A DNA stretch of 64,000 nt, taken from Monarcha castaneiventris obscurior. Its lineage: Eukaryota; Chordata; Aves; Passeriformes; Monarchidae. Shown here piece by piece: positions 27,386 through 42,500 of the stretch. Location of the stretch: positions 19,764,001 through 19,828,000 of the forward strand of contig JAMPIT010000059.1 of NCBI GenBank assembly GCA_026261815.1, given 5' to 3'. Within the stretch, counting starts at the first letter, position 1; each line of letters begins with the position of its first letter. The notes below the pieces were generated by a model. It made no database searches, was not told the DNA's origin, and saw nothing but the letters and a program-made list of their open reading frames with translations. The position numbers and the translations under genes were made by a program.

Positions 27386-30300
27386 GTAGGCCTGTATTTT
27401 CATTATCCAACCTCCCTTCCACATAAGTATGCAATATGTAAGGTATGCAAGGTAAGTTTTTGGCATGTGGGGTGTGCAGGGGAGGGATTTTTTTGGGAGG
27501 TTAATAAGGGTGGGTTGGTTGCTTGCTTGCTGTTCAATATATTTTTTCCTTTTTTTATTAAGCTGTATCTTTTGTGGACTTACATCCTGTTGCACTAGCA
27601 AAGGCTACTCACTTCTTGCATTTGCTATAAAAAGGAAATGGAGAAAGAACAAGAGGACATAGAATTAGAACAAAAAAAAACAGGAAAAGGAAAAGGTACA
27701 AAACAAAAACCTCCAGACACATAACAAAAGGACAAAGAAGTAGAAGAGTGAACACAGGTCAAGCTGTTTTGCAAGAGCATAGTGGAAGAAGATCATAGAC
27801 CTGCAGTCATCCACCAGTCTTTGATAAAAGGAGAGACTAGAAAAAAATTGAGAGGTCAAAAAATGACTGATGGTGAGGCACAATCACTTCAGTCATCCTG
27901 AGTCTAATAATTCTGTCCTGCCGTGATGTTTGAAAATGGCTGACAACAACAGCAGCGCCTGTCAATCTGTTCCCAGGCTCAGAGGTTTGAGCCTTTTTTC
28001 TTTTCTCAAAACGTAGAGATAAAGAGCCACAAAGATACATACAATAAAATGAGCCACCACCAGGCTTGGGTACCATCAAGTGATAAAAAGACAAACTTCC
28101 CAGAAAAATTTGCAGCAGCATTAAGAAAAAAATGCAGGAAAAAAGAAATATAGACTAAAAATAATAAGGATGAACACTCCTCTTACCACATGCAGGTATC
28201 TCAACTTCAGGATTAACAGCAGGTCTAATCAGAGCTTTTCAGCATTTAACAGACACTTGGACACATGTATATTTAGAAATATAAAATTGCCTTTCATTCC
28301 CCCAGTTCCAGAATCTTAAGGTGAAAAGGCACTTCCCAATCGCTCTGTCACCAAAGCAGCAACTTGTAGAAGCAGATGCAGAGTTGGTGCTGTTATGGGA
28401 AATGATTACTATGTACCCTTTCTTATATTCATTCCCCTCATCACACAGAAGATGGGCTGTGTCTGTCTGAATACGTGGCTGTATGGTAGAACAATCCTGG
28501 CAATGAGTGATCAGCTTGGGAAAAAGGAATATAGGTATTCTGACGAAATGGGAATGTGAATATATGTCCATATTAGCCAGAATGTACTGACAATGTAAAG
28601 CTCAAAATGGATGTATTATCTAGGACAATATGGTTAATTATGTGCCATGAAAGAAAAGGGGAAACTATCCAAATATTTGGTGTATTGACTCTTGCATACA
28701 ACTTTCCAAATGGAGTAAAATGAGTAATCACTGCATGAGAAAAGAAAGGATATAAGACTGTTTAAAAAAAATCTAAATAGTAATATCTAAATGGTACATC
28801 ATCCTTCTTATTCTGGATGAAACTGTGGATGTAATCTTAGTAAGTAAATCCTTAATTTTAGAATAGACATTTTAATCAGGATCACTTGCTTTCAGCTCTT
28901 AATAACTTACCTTCTATTACTTTCTCCATATAATCCTCCCACTGTATGCTTACTCAAGAGGAACCATTTCTCTTTGTGTTTATAATGACCTGCTTTAATA
29001 GAAAAGTTGATTCAAACATAAAATTCCAATACTTCTAGTTAATGCAAATATTAACATTACACGGAGAATATAAAATCCAGTAAGTGCAACCAGTTAACAA
29101 GGTGATTTATTTTAAACCTTTTTGTTATATTCTATAGTAATAAGTATGAAAAGAAACACATAGTCTTTTTAAATACAAGCTGAAAAATTTGTGGAGGCGT
29201 CTTAGCCAGTACTCTTTAGTAAAAGGGTTTTTTTGCATGAAATAGGAGCATCAAATGTTAAGAATTAATGAAATCTTTAATGGCTTTGCTTGCTATAAAA
29301 ATAGTTGTTCTTGCAGCATTACATTGTATTAGTCCAAACTTGGTTTAAACAAGCGGTTATAGTTTTTCCTTGGAATTTTATCCAAAGCAAATAAGATAAA
29401 AGCTTTAAGAGCTAAGAATATTAATAGTCTAAGAACCTTTATACCTTGATTGTCACTTTCCATCCTAGCTGTCATTTTATTTAATCCCTTTGTCCTTCCC
29501 AGGATGTGACTTTGTAATTTCTTTTATAATTGGTCCAAGAGATTGTCCTAAGGTGATGTAAAATAGGAAAAAGAATCATTAATATCTAGTGTACTACAAT
29601 GATTCACACCCACTGAAGAGTGTCTAACAGCACTCATTTTGTAAAAAGTCCAGACATAGAAGTAATTATTGAACTATATTTCAAATTTATTCAGCTAATA
29701 GCATCAGGCTGTTACATTTTTCCACTCATATGCTTGAGTATTTCTAATGAAACCAATGCTATCACTCTGCTCATCTCAGCGGTGACTGCGACCTTACATG
29801 GTACAGAAAACTGTAAGTACAGCTGGATGGAACCTCTTGTTTCTTAGGCTACCTCCTGTAAAAGGGACTGAAATTGGATCATGTAGTCTCTCTCTCATAA
29901 AAAATGCCTACTGTTCTGAATTCCATAGTTCATACTGTTCATTCCACTGCTGGGATGAATCTACAACAGGACATATTATTTTCAAAGAGTCAAAAGATAT
30001 TCCTTCTCATAATGAACTCTGTTTATAACCAAGTGTTTGCAAGTAAACTAACCTGAAACTCTAAATCATTAAAAACAACTTCCAGCCAAACCTGGTCGGT
30101 TTCAATTTCCCTGTTTACTTCATGACATCTTTTTTACATTTAAGTTCAGGAATATTGCACTTAGAAAATTTTGATGTTCAAGTAAAACTAATCTTTAACT
30201 CTGAAACTAAAACCACATCAAACTAGAAGATGAAATGAGTTTAGGTATTTTTAAATTAACAAAAAGTAAACAATTTCATTATCCCCTAAAGTACCGTTCA

Positions 30301-30987
30301 TTTGTTGGATGTTGGATGTTGAATAAATTTTGTTTCTATTCAGATAAGATTTGGAAAAAAAATTGCAAAATAAAATTTAAAAAAAACCCCCAGGAATATT
30401 AAAAATGCTGATGGGACAGAAAATGCATTAACTGTGTGATTGAATCACACAAATACTGCTCTTAATTCACTAAAAAAATAGTAGAAAATAAATTGGCAGA
30501 TCAAATATTTTTCTGATGTAAAATGACAGACAAACTGTATTTCTGAAAGTGTAGTGCCATATTTGGAACCCACTTATTAGATATTCCTTTTAAACCCACT
30601 ATTCTAGATGGATTCTTCTATGGTTTTAATAAAATCTTTGCAATCTTCTGCTTTAAAAATATATTTAATATTATCATCACACTTGGCACAAATTATGCAT
30701 CATTTGATGAGAGGTAAAATCACAGGGACTGAGACTGATGAAGTGCTGTGTTATGGAATCTAGGTATTTTTTTCATGAATACAATACAATAATGGAGTGA
30801 AGTTTGCAAGCACATAGCTGCATTATACAGTAATGCCATTTACAGTAATAGTGTACAGGATTTGCAAGAGATTTTTAAGGTCTCAGGACTAAGGTTTGTC
30901 AATTTGCTCTGCCTGAATTATCCCTGACCTGTCTGCAACTTGATTTTACTTGATTTAGCTGTGGCAGCAATTTCTCTTATTGACTAA

Positions 30988-31011
30988 ATGTTTATATATA
31001 TATATAAACAT
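30988..31011. repeat. 24-bp perfect AT-rich palindrome
   Basis: ATGTTTATATATATATATAAACAT-type symmetry is perfect for 12 bp on each side of 30999/31000. It is cruciform-prone. No function can be inferred. Confidence 0.85.
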
Positions 31012-33408
31012 AGCTATTTTGTTTTGCTTTTGTTTATCTTTGTGTAGTATGTTGACACTTTTATAGAGACAGCAGGAACCAGAATTTACTCTCTGTAGAA
31101 GATATTTGCATCCTTAACAATGAAGTGTAGACAAATACTTGGCATAATAGCAGCTTTCCACTCAGAAGCTGCAATACAGGAGGTGGTACTCAGGTATACA
31201 GGAATGGGAAGAGAACAGATGAGGCATGGGCTTGCAGCGGAGACACTGTGACTATAGACAACTTTGCCAGTGGTCAGATAAAACATACAGAGCTGGAATG
31301 GGGCAAAGCTGGTTGTTCGGACATCAGGACAAAGAAGTAGGATCAAACATACATAAAAGCCATGGGTCAAATACAGTAAATTTGGATTTAACATGGACCT
31401 GTGGAGCAATGAGGTGTAAAAGCAGGTTAGCAAATGTGAAAATAACCTCAAGTGGAGCTCAAGGGTGGAAGAAGATACAACAGGCCTCAATATCATATTT
31501 CTCCCTATGGAAGTCTCCAGATACTGAAGACTTAGTTAACTTCTCCAACTGTGTGGACTCAAGACCCAGTGTTGCCATGACATTATGAAATAGATATTTC
31601 TATCATCAGAGTAAGTCTCACAGGTAGACTGTCCAAAACTCTAAAATAAATCCCCCCTCAAGTATTAAAAATGCCACGAAATTGTGGTGAACGCTACAAA
31701 GCTCTGTCACCTTCCAAGCCCGTTTTACCTCCCATCTTCATACCATAGAAACGTATTTTACCCCTAAGAATAGAAACAGGCAATCCAAAGGCTATCAAAG
31801 GAAGAAGCTGTCTTTATTAATAATTCTTTCTTTGAGAAGTAGATGAGAGTTGAAATAAACAACATAGTAGTGATGTCAGACACAAAAGACTGTAAGGGAT
31901 ATCCCAAGATCCTGAAGTCACAAGACTGTGGAAGATGCAATAAAGCCATGTCTGAAATAAGTAACTAATGTTGGGGGTGAGACAAGCTAAACCAAGATTA
32001 GTTGTTAAAAGCTCCAAATCTATGTTGAAATTGCATTAGGCTTTGGAACCTACGCCAGAGAAATGTAAGGCCATTACTTGGTCCTTGTTTTAGAAATTTA
32101 AATTTAAGAGTGCAGATGACAGACACCTGTTTAGGTACTACAGAAAGATGGACCATTATTTATGAGTTTAGCCCAGATTTAGATATGGCATGAACTTAAT
32201 TTGTTTCATTTTGTTATAATTCCTGATTTTAATACCTCTCAGACAAGATTATTCATGTCTTTAACAGGCAACTAAGTGGTCCAAGGACAGGATCCAGAGT
32301 TTGTAACTAGCCTGGACTTCAGAAACCAAGGGCATGTAGATGAAATATTTTAATTCAGCAAAAATCCAAGAAGTGACTTACAGAAAGAAGTGTGGTATCC
32401 TCATGAGGGAAAAAAAATTGGATAGTAATTATGGAAGACTAGATAATATTTAATCCAAACAATTTTTTGTTTGTTATTGTTGTTGTTTTGTATTTTCTAG
32501 ATTTGAGTAACACTGGCTACAAAGGGAACTGGTAACTCAGCAATTTGTGAAACATTTATGTTTGTAGTAGGCCATCATTATGAGAGGATGAGGTATATGT
32601 GACAACTTCTTCAAAAAAGTAACTTTCCCAAGGAACGTGAGTGTGGCAGAAAGCAAAGAAAGATGTTCTGCCTGTCAGACTGAGTCTTTTCTCATAATAA
32701 CTCCAAATTTGGGGAAAATAATCCCCCCAGTTTCCTGGCCTTTTCTTCATTTTCATGCACATTATAAACTGCTTGTTTGATTCGTTGTCATAACCGAGTT
32801 AAGCAAAAGGTTTCTGATCCCCTTAAAATCTATGCCACAGTACTACTATTAGTAATAGGCATTAAAGTAGGCATCTTTTATGTGAATCTTTAATGCAGAA
32901 AAAAGCCCTTCAATTAGTCAAAATAGATTTAAAATTGTAGTGGACACCTTTGCTCATTTCTGAATAGCAATTGTCTCTCTGTGCACTGCAGGTGCCATCT
33001 CAGCTCAGAGCTGCCTCTCACATGCTGTCAGGAACATATTCATGAGCCAAACAAAGTTAGTTGCCAACTTGGCACTCAGAAGACAAGTGTGACTCTCTGT
33101 TCTCTGTGTTTCTCACAGTGACAGTTGTGCACTGTTGTAGTCACAGGGGTCTGGCATGAGAGGAAAACAACATTTTGGCTGCTAGAGGCCAAAATGCTTT
33201 GTGCAAACTAACACTGACACCAGTTGTCAAAATAAAAGATTTTTTCCCTCAATCCAGGTAGAAGCTAACCATATATGCAAATTCATTTTTTTATCAGTCA
33301 GTGTTGTACTAAGCCATGAAAACCAGGTCTTATACCATTCAAATACTGTAATTTTCTTTCTGAGTTTTGCCAGGCATTTCTTGAATCAGTACTAAGAGCT
33401 GATATAAA

Positions 33409-33500
33409 TTAATAATAATAACAATAATAACAATAACAACAATAATAACAGTAATAACAATAATAATAAAAATAGCAAAGAAATAATAAATAATAAGGAG
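33409..33500. repeat. AAT/AAC microsatellite
   Basis: This is imperfect tandem AAT and AAC triplets over about 90 bases. Any open frame across it is low-complexity. Confidence 0.9.
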
Positions 33501-35619
33501 AAGAATGATAAAGGTAATGTTATGCACATCTAATTGGCACATCAATAAGCTAGAGATGACTCAGTGAGACATACACCAGTTATGGGGTAATGCTGAACAC
33601 CAATACAGATTAATTTTGTAGTGTGCTTGCAAGGTTGTGCTCCCTTTGTATCCACCCTATGTTATGTAACTCTGAAATTTTGTTATTGGTTTCAATAAGA
33701 TTTAAATGGGCTCAAACCCAGGAATTTTTGCACATTCTCATGGTAGTAAAAGCTTGTGATTTTTTTTCTGTTTTGAGGACCAAAGAATGAGACCATTAAA
33801 AAATCCTCAGATTTGAAGTCCAGCCTGGTAACCAGGTACATTAGGAACACCCATTTTTTATATTCACAACTACGATTCCACATAAATATCTGACTCTGAG
33901 GACACCCACTGATTGTGCATTTAAATGTTGACATTATTTCATACTTCAGCTCCAAGGACTCAATCTCCTCACCTCAATCCCAGTCCCAAATTTCCTGTGA
34001 ATTGTGCTATATGCCAGAATTTAGGCTGTCACAGATTAATAATTCTCCACATAATAGATCTGTGCCAAAAAGGAGTTCAAGATGCATCACAACAAAAGCT
34101 GTTATGCCTGTGATGAGACTTGAAGTTACTTGGCTTTACAGACAATTATTAATGATTTGATGGATTGAGAGGGTTAGAGACGTAAGTGACCTTGACTGTC
34201 TAGTCTTGTGACGGGACATTCGCCAGGGAGCTGAGTTGTGGTCTTTGCTCCAATAAATTTTCAGTTATTTTATATTAAACAATGCTTGGCCCTTTGTGTT
34301 AGCGCTATATCAAATAGTTAGTCAAGCAAGATGTGAACACTTACTCATGAGTGCTGTCATCACTAGGCTTAAAAAACATGATCCTTTTCACAGCTTTTAT
34401 CTAGGCCAATGACAAATAATTAAAATATGCTCTATCTGGACAATGGGGAGCCAGCAGCTTCTGAAGAGTCAAAGTTTTCATTTCCTTTCATATAATCTTT
34501 CCGCTGGCAAACAGGACTCCTGCTAATGATGCAAGCTACCTTATATTTGGGAAGCATGTAGTGCTCATGTATGAAAAGGCTTCATCAGTACAATGGTGCT
34601 CAACAGCTGCCCTACAGTATTCTGGCAGTCCACAGCTCTGTGCATGTTAGACACTCAAGTAACAGCCTAGTCTGCCATAATGAATTTACTTACCCCCAGA
34701 GTTTGTCATATAACTAAGAATTAGCTTAGGCAAGATGAAAGGATTAAAGAAGATGTGTTTGCAAAACAGTTACGATAATGCAATAACAGTTAAAAATATG
34801 TGATTAAGATTTACATTTAAAATTTAAGCCATTTAGACTGTCTCTAAGTTTGTGAGGGTATACTACTAGCTCTAGAAGTCATACCAAGGTGTAATGTCCT
34901 GAATAGTCCTAAATATTTCCTATTCTCATAGTGAAAGTAGACTACTTCATAGAGCATCTCTGATAAGCCTGTACCTTACCCTCCAAAACAATGACAAACT
35001 ATAACTCATTTGTCCTTCACAAGAGATAGGGAAAAGCAGCCCTGTGACTGGGCAGTGATGCAACACATGGAAATGCAGGGCATGCTGTTATTTCCTTTCT
35101 CGTCTTGTCTCTCTTCTCCTCTCCTTATCTCCTCAAGAACTCTTAAGATTTAATTTTGTTATCTTAATCAGACTCATCCCAGTGCCTGGCCTGAGGCTGT
35201 TTTCCTCCGCATACAAGCCACATAGAACATGGTAGTATAAATTTGCAAATTAGATGTCATCAGAAATATTGATTTACAAGCTTCTTTCAATATTTTTGCA
35301 TGTTTAACTTCTGGGAAGCTTCACATGAAGACTTAAAAAAAACCTTGATGCGACAAATGTTGACTGCTTTGCTAGATCAGGGAAAATCTCTCTGGGCCAG
35401 AAGGTGTCTTCAACAGAAAGAACAAAAAATATTCTCACCTTTCTTTGAGGGTAAATTACCTGTAGGAATAACAGTGAAATAGATTCATTCCATGTTTGCT
35501 CAGGGGAGGATATTTAGTTATACATTCTTCATAGTCAAATGCCAAAATATTCAAACTATTTAATAAAAACAAGTCAGAGCTTACAAGTGAATACATACTT
35601 CCTTTAGAAAACAAAACAA

Positions 35620-35662
35620 CAATTTTGAGTTCCAGGACAATCAATTGTGAGTTCCAGGACAA
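35620..35662. repeat. 22-bp tandem duplication
   Basis: CAATTTTGAGTTCCAGGACAA and CAATTGTGAGTTCCAGGACAA follow each other at a 22-base period with one mismatch. Confidence 0.9.
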
Positions 35663-36048
35663 GACCTAGGCTCTGATTCCCCAGAAGACAGCAGCCTTCC
35701 CTTAAGGCCATGAGAAAGCACTACATGGCAGGAAATAATAATATTTAAGACATATTAGATTCCACAAGATTTATCATTGACTGTGACTCCAAATCAGAGC
35801 TCTTGCACTCATGTATTCCACTCCAAGATATTACACAGGTATGCACGACCTCACTCACAACTATAGTAAAAGTAATCTACTATTTAGAAGATGCTGCAAA
35901 AATCTGTAACTTCTTTTGTGATTTTATCCGCACATAGTTGGTGCCATGAGACTGCAAAACCAGGGACTGTGAGCTGTTCTTTGGTTTTTTGAGATGAAGC
36001 TTCCAGCAGCCCTTCCTGCTTTGATTAATTAAAGAAAAAAAGAAAGGG

Positions 36049-36316
<268 letters not shown>

Positions 36317-37600
36317 CCAAATATTAAAGAAACTCAGTTCAAGGAGCAGAGGAACAAATTTACTCTATCCCAAGACACCATACAATTTCTTTCATGATTA
36401 CTTCATCTCTCAATGTCATCAAGAGTTCATTTTCATGCCAAAGTAAGAAAAACTCAACCCACTCAAGAGTGACTGCACAGAAGGACAGAGATCTGTTATA
36501 TCCAAAATCTGGTAATTTTTTACACATTCAAGTCTCCAGATTTGCACTAATTTGGACAAAATGGTGACTGATTCTGACAGCAGCTCATTCATCCAAATTG
36601 TACTCAGTGATATGAATCAGTGATTCTCAACCCAGCTAAGATGGAGAGCTCTAATCAGTAAATTGCCAAAATCTGGAGCTGATTTCTGTCATGACAATTC
36701 TCTTTCTTTTCATGTGCACTACTGCTAGAATCTGAGTTTGGAGGTATTATTTATGTAATGTTGGTAGGCTTAGGTCACAAATTTGTATTGCAAACTTGCA
36801 CGTGTGTTGTGTTTTTGTGATTTTCTTTAGCATCGGCAGGACAAAGTGGTTGCTGATCAGTAACATGAAAAAGTTTTTGTGAGTTCACTACTTCCTGCAG
36901 GCAACAGCCTGTATGAGCAAAGCATTGCAGGGAATACAGAGGAGGTTAGTTCTCTAGGGATTTAATCTCTAATGATCAGGAAAAGGCATATCTATTTCCC
37001 ACCTGAAACTCAAAACATCATATTCATGCTTCATGATGTTACATGTATCATATGATCATGAATTCCAAGACTGATTTTTTGCTGCCTGTGTAGGTCATAG
37101 AGTTAAAAAAATCTCCCTGAATATGACTACAAAACTGGTCATAAGGTCCCAGACAGGTCACAAATTTCAACTTTCTCCCTCTTACTTAGAGTATGGCAAA
37201 AGATAGCAAGAATTTTAAACATATATTTCATTAGAACATTAAGTCACATATACTGCATCTTTCCAAAGGAAATATATCACTTATCATTAGGGAAAATAGA
37301 AAATAGAAGATTTGGAAACAAGTCCTTGTGTGATTTTTTTGGGAGTAGAGGTTTTTGCCGGTTCTTCTTTCCAAGTTCTTTACTTGTTGTCATTCCACAG
37401 TGACTCCTGTAAAGCAGGGAAAGCTGGTTTTTTTTCCTCACAGCTCAGGCTAGGCTTGGGATCAGCCCGGTACAGCAGTCAAGCAAAACTGTAAAGGAAA
37501 AAAATGCTGTGCTGTACCATTTTGTACAGTATGAAATGTGAACCCCTATCTTAAAAAATATGTCCTTTCTTGTCATTTCTGAAAGCAACATTTTCATATC

Positions 37601-38195
37601 CTGGGCTGCATCCAAAGCAGCATGGCCAGTAGGGCAAGGGAGGGGATTGTGCCCCTCTACTCTGCTCTGGTGAGACCCCACCTGCAGTGCTGCATCCAGC
37701 TCTGGGGTCCTTAACACAGGAAGGACATGGACCTGTTGGGGTGAATCCAGAGGAGGGACACCAATTTGATTAGAGTGATGGAACACCTCTCCTTAGAGAA
37801 CAGGCTAAGAGTATTGGGATTGTTCAGCCTGGAGTAGGAAAGGTTTTGGGGTGACCTAATTATGGTCTTCCAGTAGTTGGAGGGAGTCTACAAAAAAGAT
37901 GGAGAGAGACTATTTACAAGACCGTGTAATGACAGAACAGGTGCGAATGGCTTCAAATTGAGAGAGAGTAGGCTTAGATTAGATATAAGGAAAACAATCT
38001 TTAGAGTGAGGGTGTTGATGCACCAGAACAGGTTGCTCAGAGAAGCTGTGGATGCCCCATGCCTGAAAGTTTTCAAGGCAAGCTTGGATAGATCTCTGAA
38101 CAAGCTGGTCTAGTGGAAGGTGTCTCTGCCCAAGGGAAGTGGGGTTGACACTAGATGATTTAAGGTCCCTTCCAAGCTGAAGTATTCTATGATTA
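37601..38195 (+). mobile_element. CR1 LINE 3'-end fragment, sense
   Basis: This is about 600 bp of typical CR1 3' sequence: GTGAGACCCCACCTGCAGTG, TGTTCAGCCTGGAGTAGG, then AAGGTCCCTTCCAAGC and the terminal ATTCTATGATTAT near 38195. It is 5' truncated. It belongs to a separate insertion from the endonuclease piece downstream, because element order is reversed. Confidence 0.9.
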
Positions 38196-38614
38196 TCCAT
38201 TATATGAAAAGGCTATTTACATAACAATTCGACAAGAAAGGATGTAGCTGAAAGTGTTATAATATCTGAGGTACGGCTATAGTAAACTTTTTATTGGTAA
38301 TATTAGTTCTGTAGGACTAAAAATATTGTTACACTGCAATGTATTCTAAAGTTATGAAATGATTTCAATTTTTTTTACCATGATAAAATATAAAAATTAG
38401 GTGGTTAAATCTTTTGGCATTTTAGTTTGGGAAGTTAATAATTCCATTTTCCTCCCATGAGTCATCTGAAATCCCTCATATGATTTTATATACAAGGAGA
38501 GATTAATGTGATTCTCAGGGCTGAGGTTATAAATGCAAAATACAGGAAAGAACGTGTAGAAAACAAAATCTGCCCCTTTATCCATAGCTTGTTCTTTCGG
38601 ATTCAGCGTTATGT

Positions 38615-39385
38615 GTGGGAAACGACAAAACCAGGCTTGCCAGGTATAGGCAGGGGAACAGTGTGTCAAAACTTGAGGAAATGAGTGCTAATGGGATTCC
38701 TCATTCTGCTCCAGCAGGTGTCAGCTACCACAAACCTCACCTGAAATGTTTCTATACTGATGCACACATAAGGAGCAAACAAAAGGAGCTTGAAATATAG
38801 GCTCTGTCCCAGAGATTTGAGATCATTGGTATAAGCAAAACCTGGTCCTGTGGCTGAAGTGCCCTCTTGGATGGTTACAGGCTCTTCAGGAAGGGTAGAC
38901 AGGACAGAAGAGGTAGGCAGGTGATGTTGTATATAACAGAAGGGCTGGACTGTACAGAGCTCACAATGTGTTATGGCACAATTGGGAGCCTCTGGTTAGG
39001 GATTAAGGGACAAGCAAATAGTGTGGATGTCACTGTGAGCCTCTACTATAGACTGCCTAGCCGGAGTGGTGACACTGATGAATTATTCTTTGAGAAACTA
39101 AGAGACACCTCTAAATGAACTGCCCTTGTCCTTAAGGGAGACTTCAATTTCCCAGAAATTAACTGGGAGCATCACAAAACTGACCCAAACAGTTCCAGAA
39201 GATTCGTAAAACACCTGGATGATAGCTTCATGGTACAGGTACTGAGGGAGCCAGCTAGGAAAGAGGTACTCCTTGATTTTTCACTTGTTAACAGAGGGTC
39301 TCATGAGGGAAGTGGTGGTTGGTGGCTGTCCTGGCCACAGTGACCACAAAGCAATCGAGTTTAAAATCTCTGCTGTTACTGTTTG
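38615..39385 (+). mobile_element. CR1 LINE endonuclease-domain fragment, sense
   Basis: This is a decayed N-terminal part of CR1 ORF2. Readable segments are HLKCFYTDAHIRSKQKELEI, DGYRLFRKGRQDRRGR with LYITEGLDCTELT (38867-39118), then KGDFNFPEINWEHH just beyond a TGA and GCPGHSDHKAIEFKI near 39320-39365. GDFN and SDH are apurinic-endonuclease motifs. Several stops and frame changes are present. It stops abruptly near 39385, where LTR sequence begins. Confidence 0.85.
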
Positions 39386-39387
39386 TT

Positions 39388-39552
39388 TTCTTATCGCACT
39401 TCTGTTTCCAATAAAATTGTTCTTATCCCAGCCTGTGGCGTTTTCCCTTTGTGGCTCCAATTCTGCTCTCCATCCTGCCACAGGGGAAGTGGGGCAGAAA
39501 GGGGGAACGAGTTGGAGCACTAAATTGGGGAATACCATTCCTAAACCACAAC
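39388..39552 (+). repeat. ERV LTR 3'-end fragment
   Basis: From AATAAAATTGTTCTTATCCC through GTGGCTCCAATTCTGCTCTC to TAAACCACAACA this matches the 3' part of a common passerine LTR: poly(A) signal, U5 and terminal CA. The 5' part is missing. It abuts the truncated CR1 endonuclease fragment, suggesting insertion followed by deletion. Confidence 0.6.
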
Positions 39553-42500
39553 AATTATGTAAAGGAATTGTCAAAAATAAATATAAACCCTTTTTTATAG
39601 ACATTGTACTATACGCATTCTTTAAAAAGTACAGCCATTCTTACAAACACTCATAAATATCAGATACAAAGGCTAAGTAAAGCAAAACCCTCTGCATTTA
39701 AAAAAGATAATATTAAGAAAATTCAGAGAAACCGCACAGCAGCAAAACCAGATGTTTGAAATTTGAGCAAACATTCATGAAGAATTCTTACATCAGCATT
39801 CAGCTATCTTCTAGTTTAAGAAACCAGATTTAGTCATATAGTTTTGTATTCCAGTTTTGAATAACACCAGAAGACATAGTAAATCTATCAGCATTGTATT
39901 CAAGGACACTCTTTTAACATAGTTCTCTAGCAGGCAATCGCTGTCTAGATCTACTGACCTAAATGTAATTTAATTAGAATTCTGTTGCACTATCACAATT
40001 TAAAAGAGGAAAAGGAAAAGAAAGGAGGGACAAATCATCAGGAACATGAATTGATAAGAAGAATTGTTGAGCAGAACCCCTCCTCTCTCCCAAATGTATG
40101 CAAATATGTACTTAGTAATGCTGGAAAGAAGAAAGAATATGGTGATAATGACATGGCCTGCAGCTTTTTGTTAATGAGAACATCTATCAACTATCTACAT
40201 TAGAAATATTTCAGTTACCCATGGAGTGAGTTATTGATATGTTTAAACAGCAGACAGAGGATGGTAAGGAATAGCTGCATAGTGCCTGCTACTCTCTGCA
40301 GTGAACTGTGATGATGTCAAATGCAGAAAAAACTTAGCCTGACCACAGGATGTTTTTTTCAAGTGCATCAGTACTATTATCATGAATATCTATGAGTTAC
40401 TTTTACAGAAGGAATGCAAGTAACCTTTTTTGACAAGGACTTTTCATCATAGAACTATGTTCAGGCTAAACTCTTACTGTCTTTTTCCTACGTTAGCAAA
40501 GTATTAATGCATTGTTTAAAAAGAGAACCAAAGCACATTTTAAATTAAACATGTACCCAGGCTATTATCGCAAAAGACTGCCTTGGACACAGCTCTTCTT
40601 CAGCAACCCCAGTGCTTTCTAAAGCATAGATCTTTTTGCATGTATCCACAGAAACCGAGCTACTTAGGAACTGCCCAGCTTATGAAAGGAACTTGCACAG
40701 CCAGATGGTGCTTATGTCTGGGATTTCAAAATTTATGGAAAATGTTGATGAAAGTGCCACAGCTGCTGTATGCTCACAACTGAGCCATGACTGGGAACTG
40801 TCATGTTGTACATCATAATATTCCTGGAAAGCAGTGCAGTTTTACAAGTTCTTTGTAGAGAAGGTTTTTAGGTGCCAAAGGTAGAGAACTTATAAGAAGA
40901 AGGGAAAAAAAAAATTACCTCGTCTTCAACCCAAAATTTGGCAGAGAGTGTCTCTGGAAAGTCAGAAGGTGTCTGGAGACAGAGCAATGCATCCAACAAA
41001 TCAGCAGACAGCATCACAGAACATTCAGTCCCCTGATTCAAAGGTCAGATATCAAAGTGCTACCTAACTGCTTGTGTGTGCGAATAGAGGGCACAACATT
41101 CAAATTGATTAGAAGTGGTTTCAGCAAAAGCGTTAAATAATTATAAGTCTATGTGAAGACACAGAGATAGAAACAGGAAAACTAGAAGCCATTTCACAAA
41201 TGTTTTGAGAAGCCATTCTTGGTCAGGCAGAATATAATGGCTTTCCAGTGAAAAATAGTCAAATCTATTTTGTTTACAGCATCTCACACACAACATGGTC
41301 CTCAGTAAGATAAACTGAAATGTGTATTAACATTCATTGAATTTAGGGTGACAAACTACATTAATATTAATGTTAACAAATAACATTATTTCACAGCTGA
41401 CGCAATTGCCACCTTAGTGACTACTGTAGAGTCTCCCAGAATGGACTAAGTGTTTCATCTGCATAAGAGTGCTCCAAGATGCCACACTTTAGAGGTTCAT
41501 TTCTTCGTAATGGACTGCAGGAAAAGGGAAGAGAAGGTCTTTATTTTAAATATTTCCATGATGGACCTTTATAGCACATTACCATAATAGGGTATCTACT
41601 CAAGTCAGATCAAGAATTCCTGGAAGTATATTGATTGAAGACTGCCAAATCAATGATCAATTATTTGCGAATATAAGCGGAGTTTTTCAAGTTATGTAAT
41701 CTGCATTTAGTGTCTTTCTTATATATAAGAGGTCTAGAGACATTTAGCCTCTGACCCACTACAGTGGATGACAGAATAATTTAGTCCAGAATTACAGATT
41801 TTACATTTCAGTTACAGAAAATGACCTTTAAAATCCCTCCGCTAAACAAACTAATGGCAAATATTTCTAAATGGTTACAGGTAGCTGACAAATGCTTTCA
41901 GCACACTGCTCCAGGATAACTGCTGTGTGCCAGCACAGACAACAGACCCTTTCTACTGATTTTTGCATATAGGATTTAAAACTTTCCAGATTCTGGGGGT
42001 ATTGGTACTTAAGAGGTCCTTCAATAACTTTTGAAATGACTGATAAGTGGTACCATGACTGAGAGCTAGCTTCTCTCCAGAGGTAAACTTGGAAGGGTGA
42101 AATGAAAAGAAGAAAAATTGGAGAAATTTCACAACAGCAACCTGTAATATTCCAGAATGAAAGTACTTAAAATAAATTGTCAGTCCTAGCTGACACTTGG
42201 ACAGAGTGACACCATGCGACTGAGCAAATGCCTGAGCACCTGATTACCCACAGTTAAAATGGGAACAATTAAGGGGACAGCAAGATTAAAAAACCATGAT
42301 CAGGACAAACAAGCCTCAGTCCTGGGTCAAATGCAAGTTGAGGTCAGTCTTAAAACTTATTTTGTAACCAAAATATTGCATACATGATTACACAAGTATA
42401 TATATCTATAGCTATATATTTATATGTGTCCCTATTCCGCCTAGAGCCCATCCATGGGATGACAAAATCCTTGGTTTCTTCATTGGGATACAGGATTAGC

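Noticed and set aside
31086..31496. 136-codon minus-strand frame
   Set aside because: No recognisable domain or repeat. Length is within chance for this composition.
34196..34300. Possible LTR end with CCAATAAATT
   Set aside because: Only one short poly(A)-like context and no matching terminus or copy in the window.
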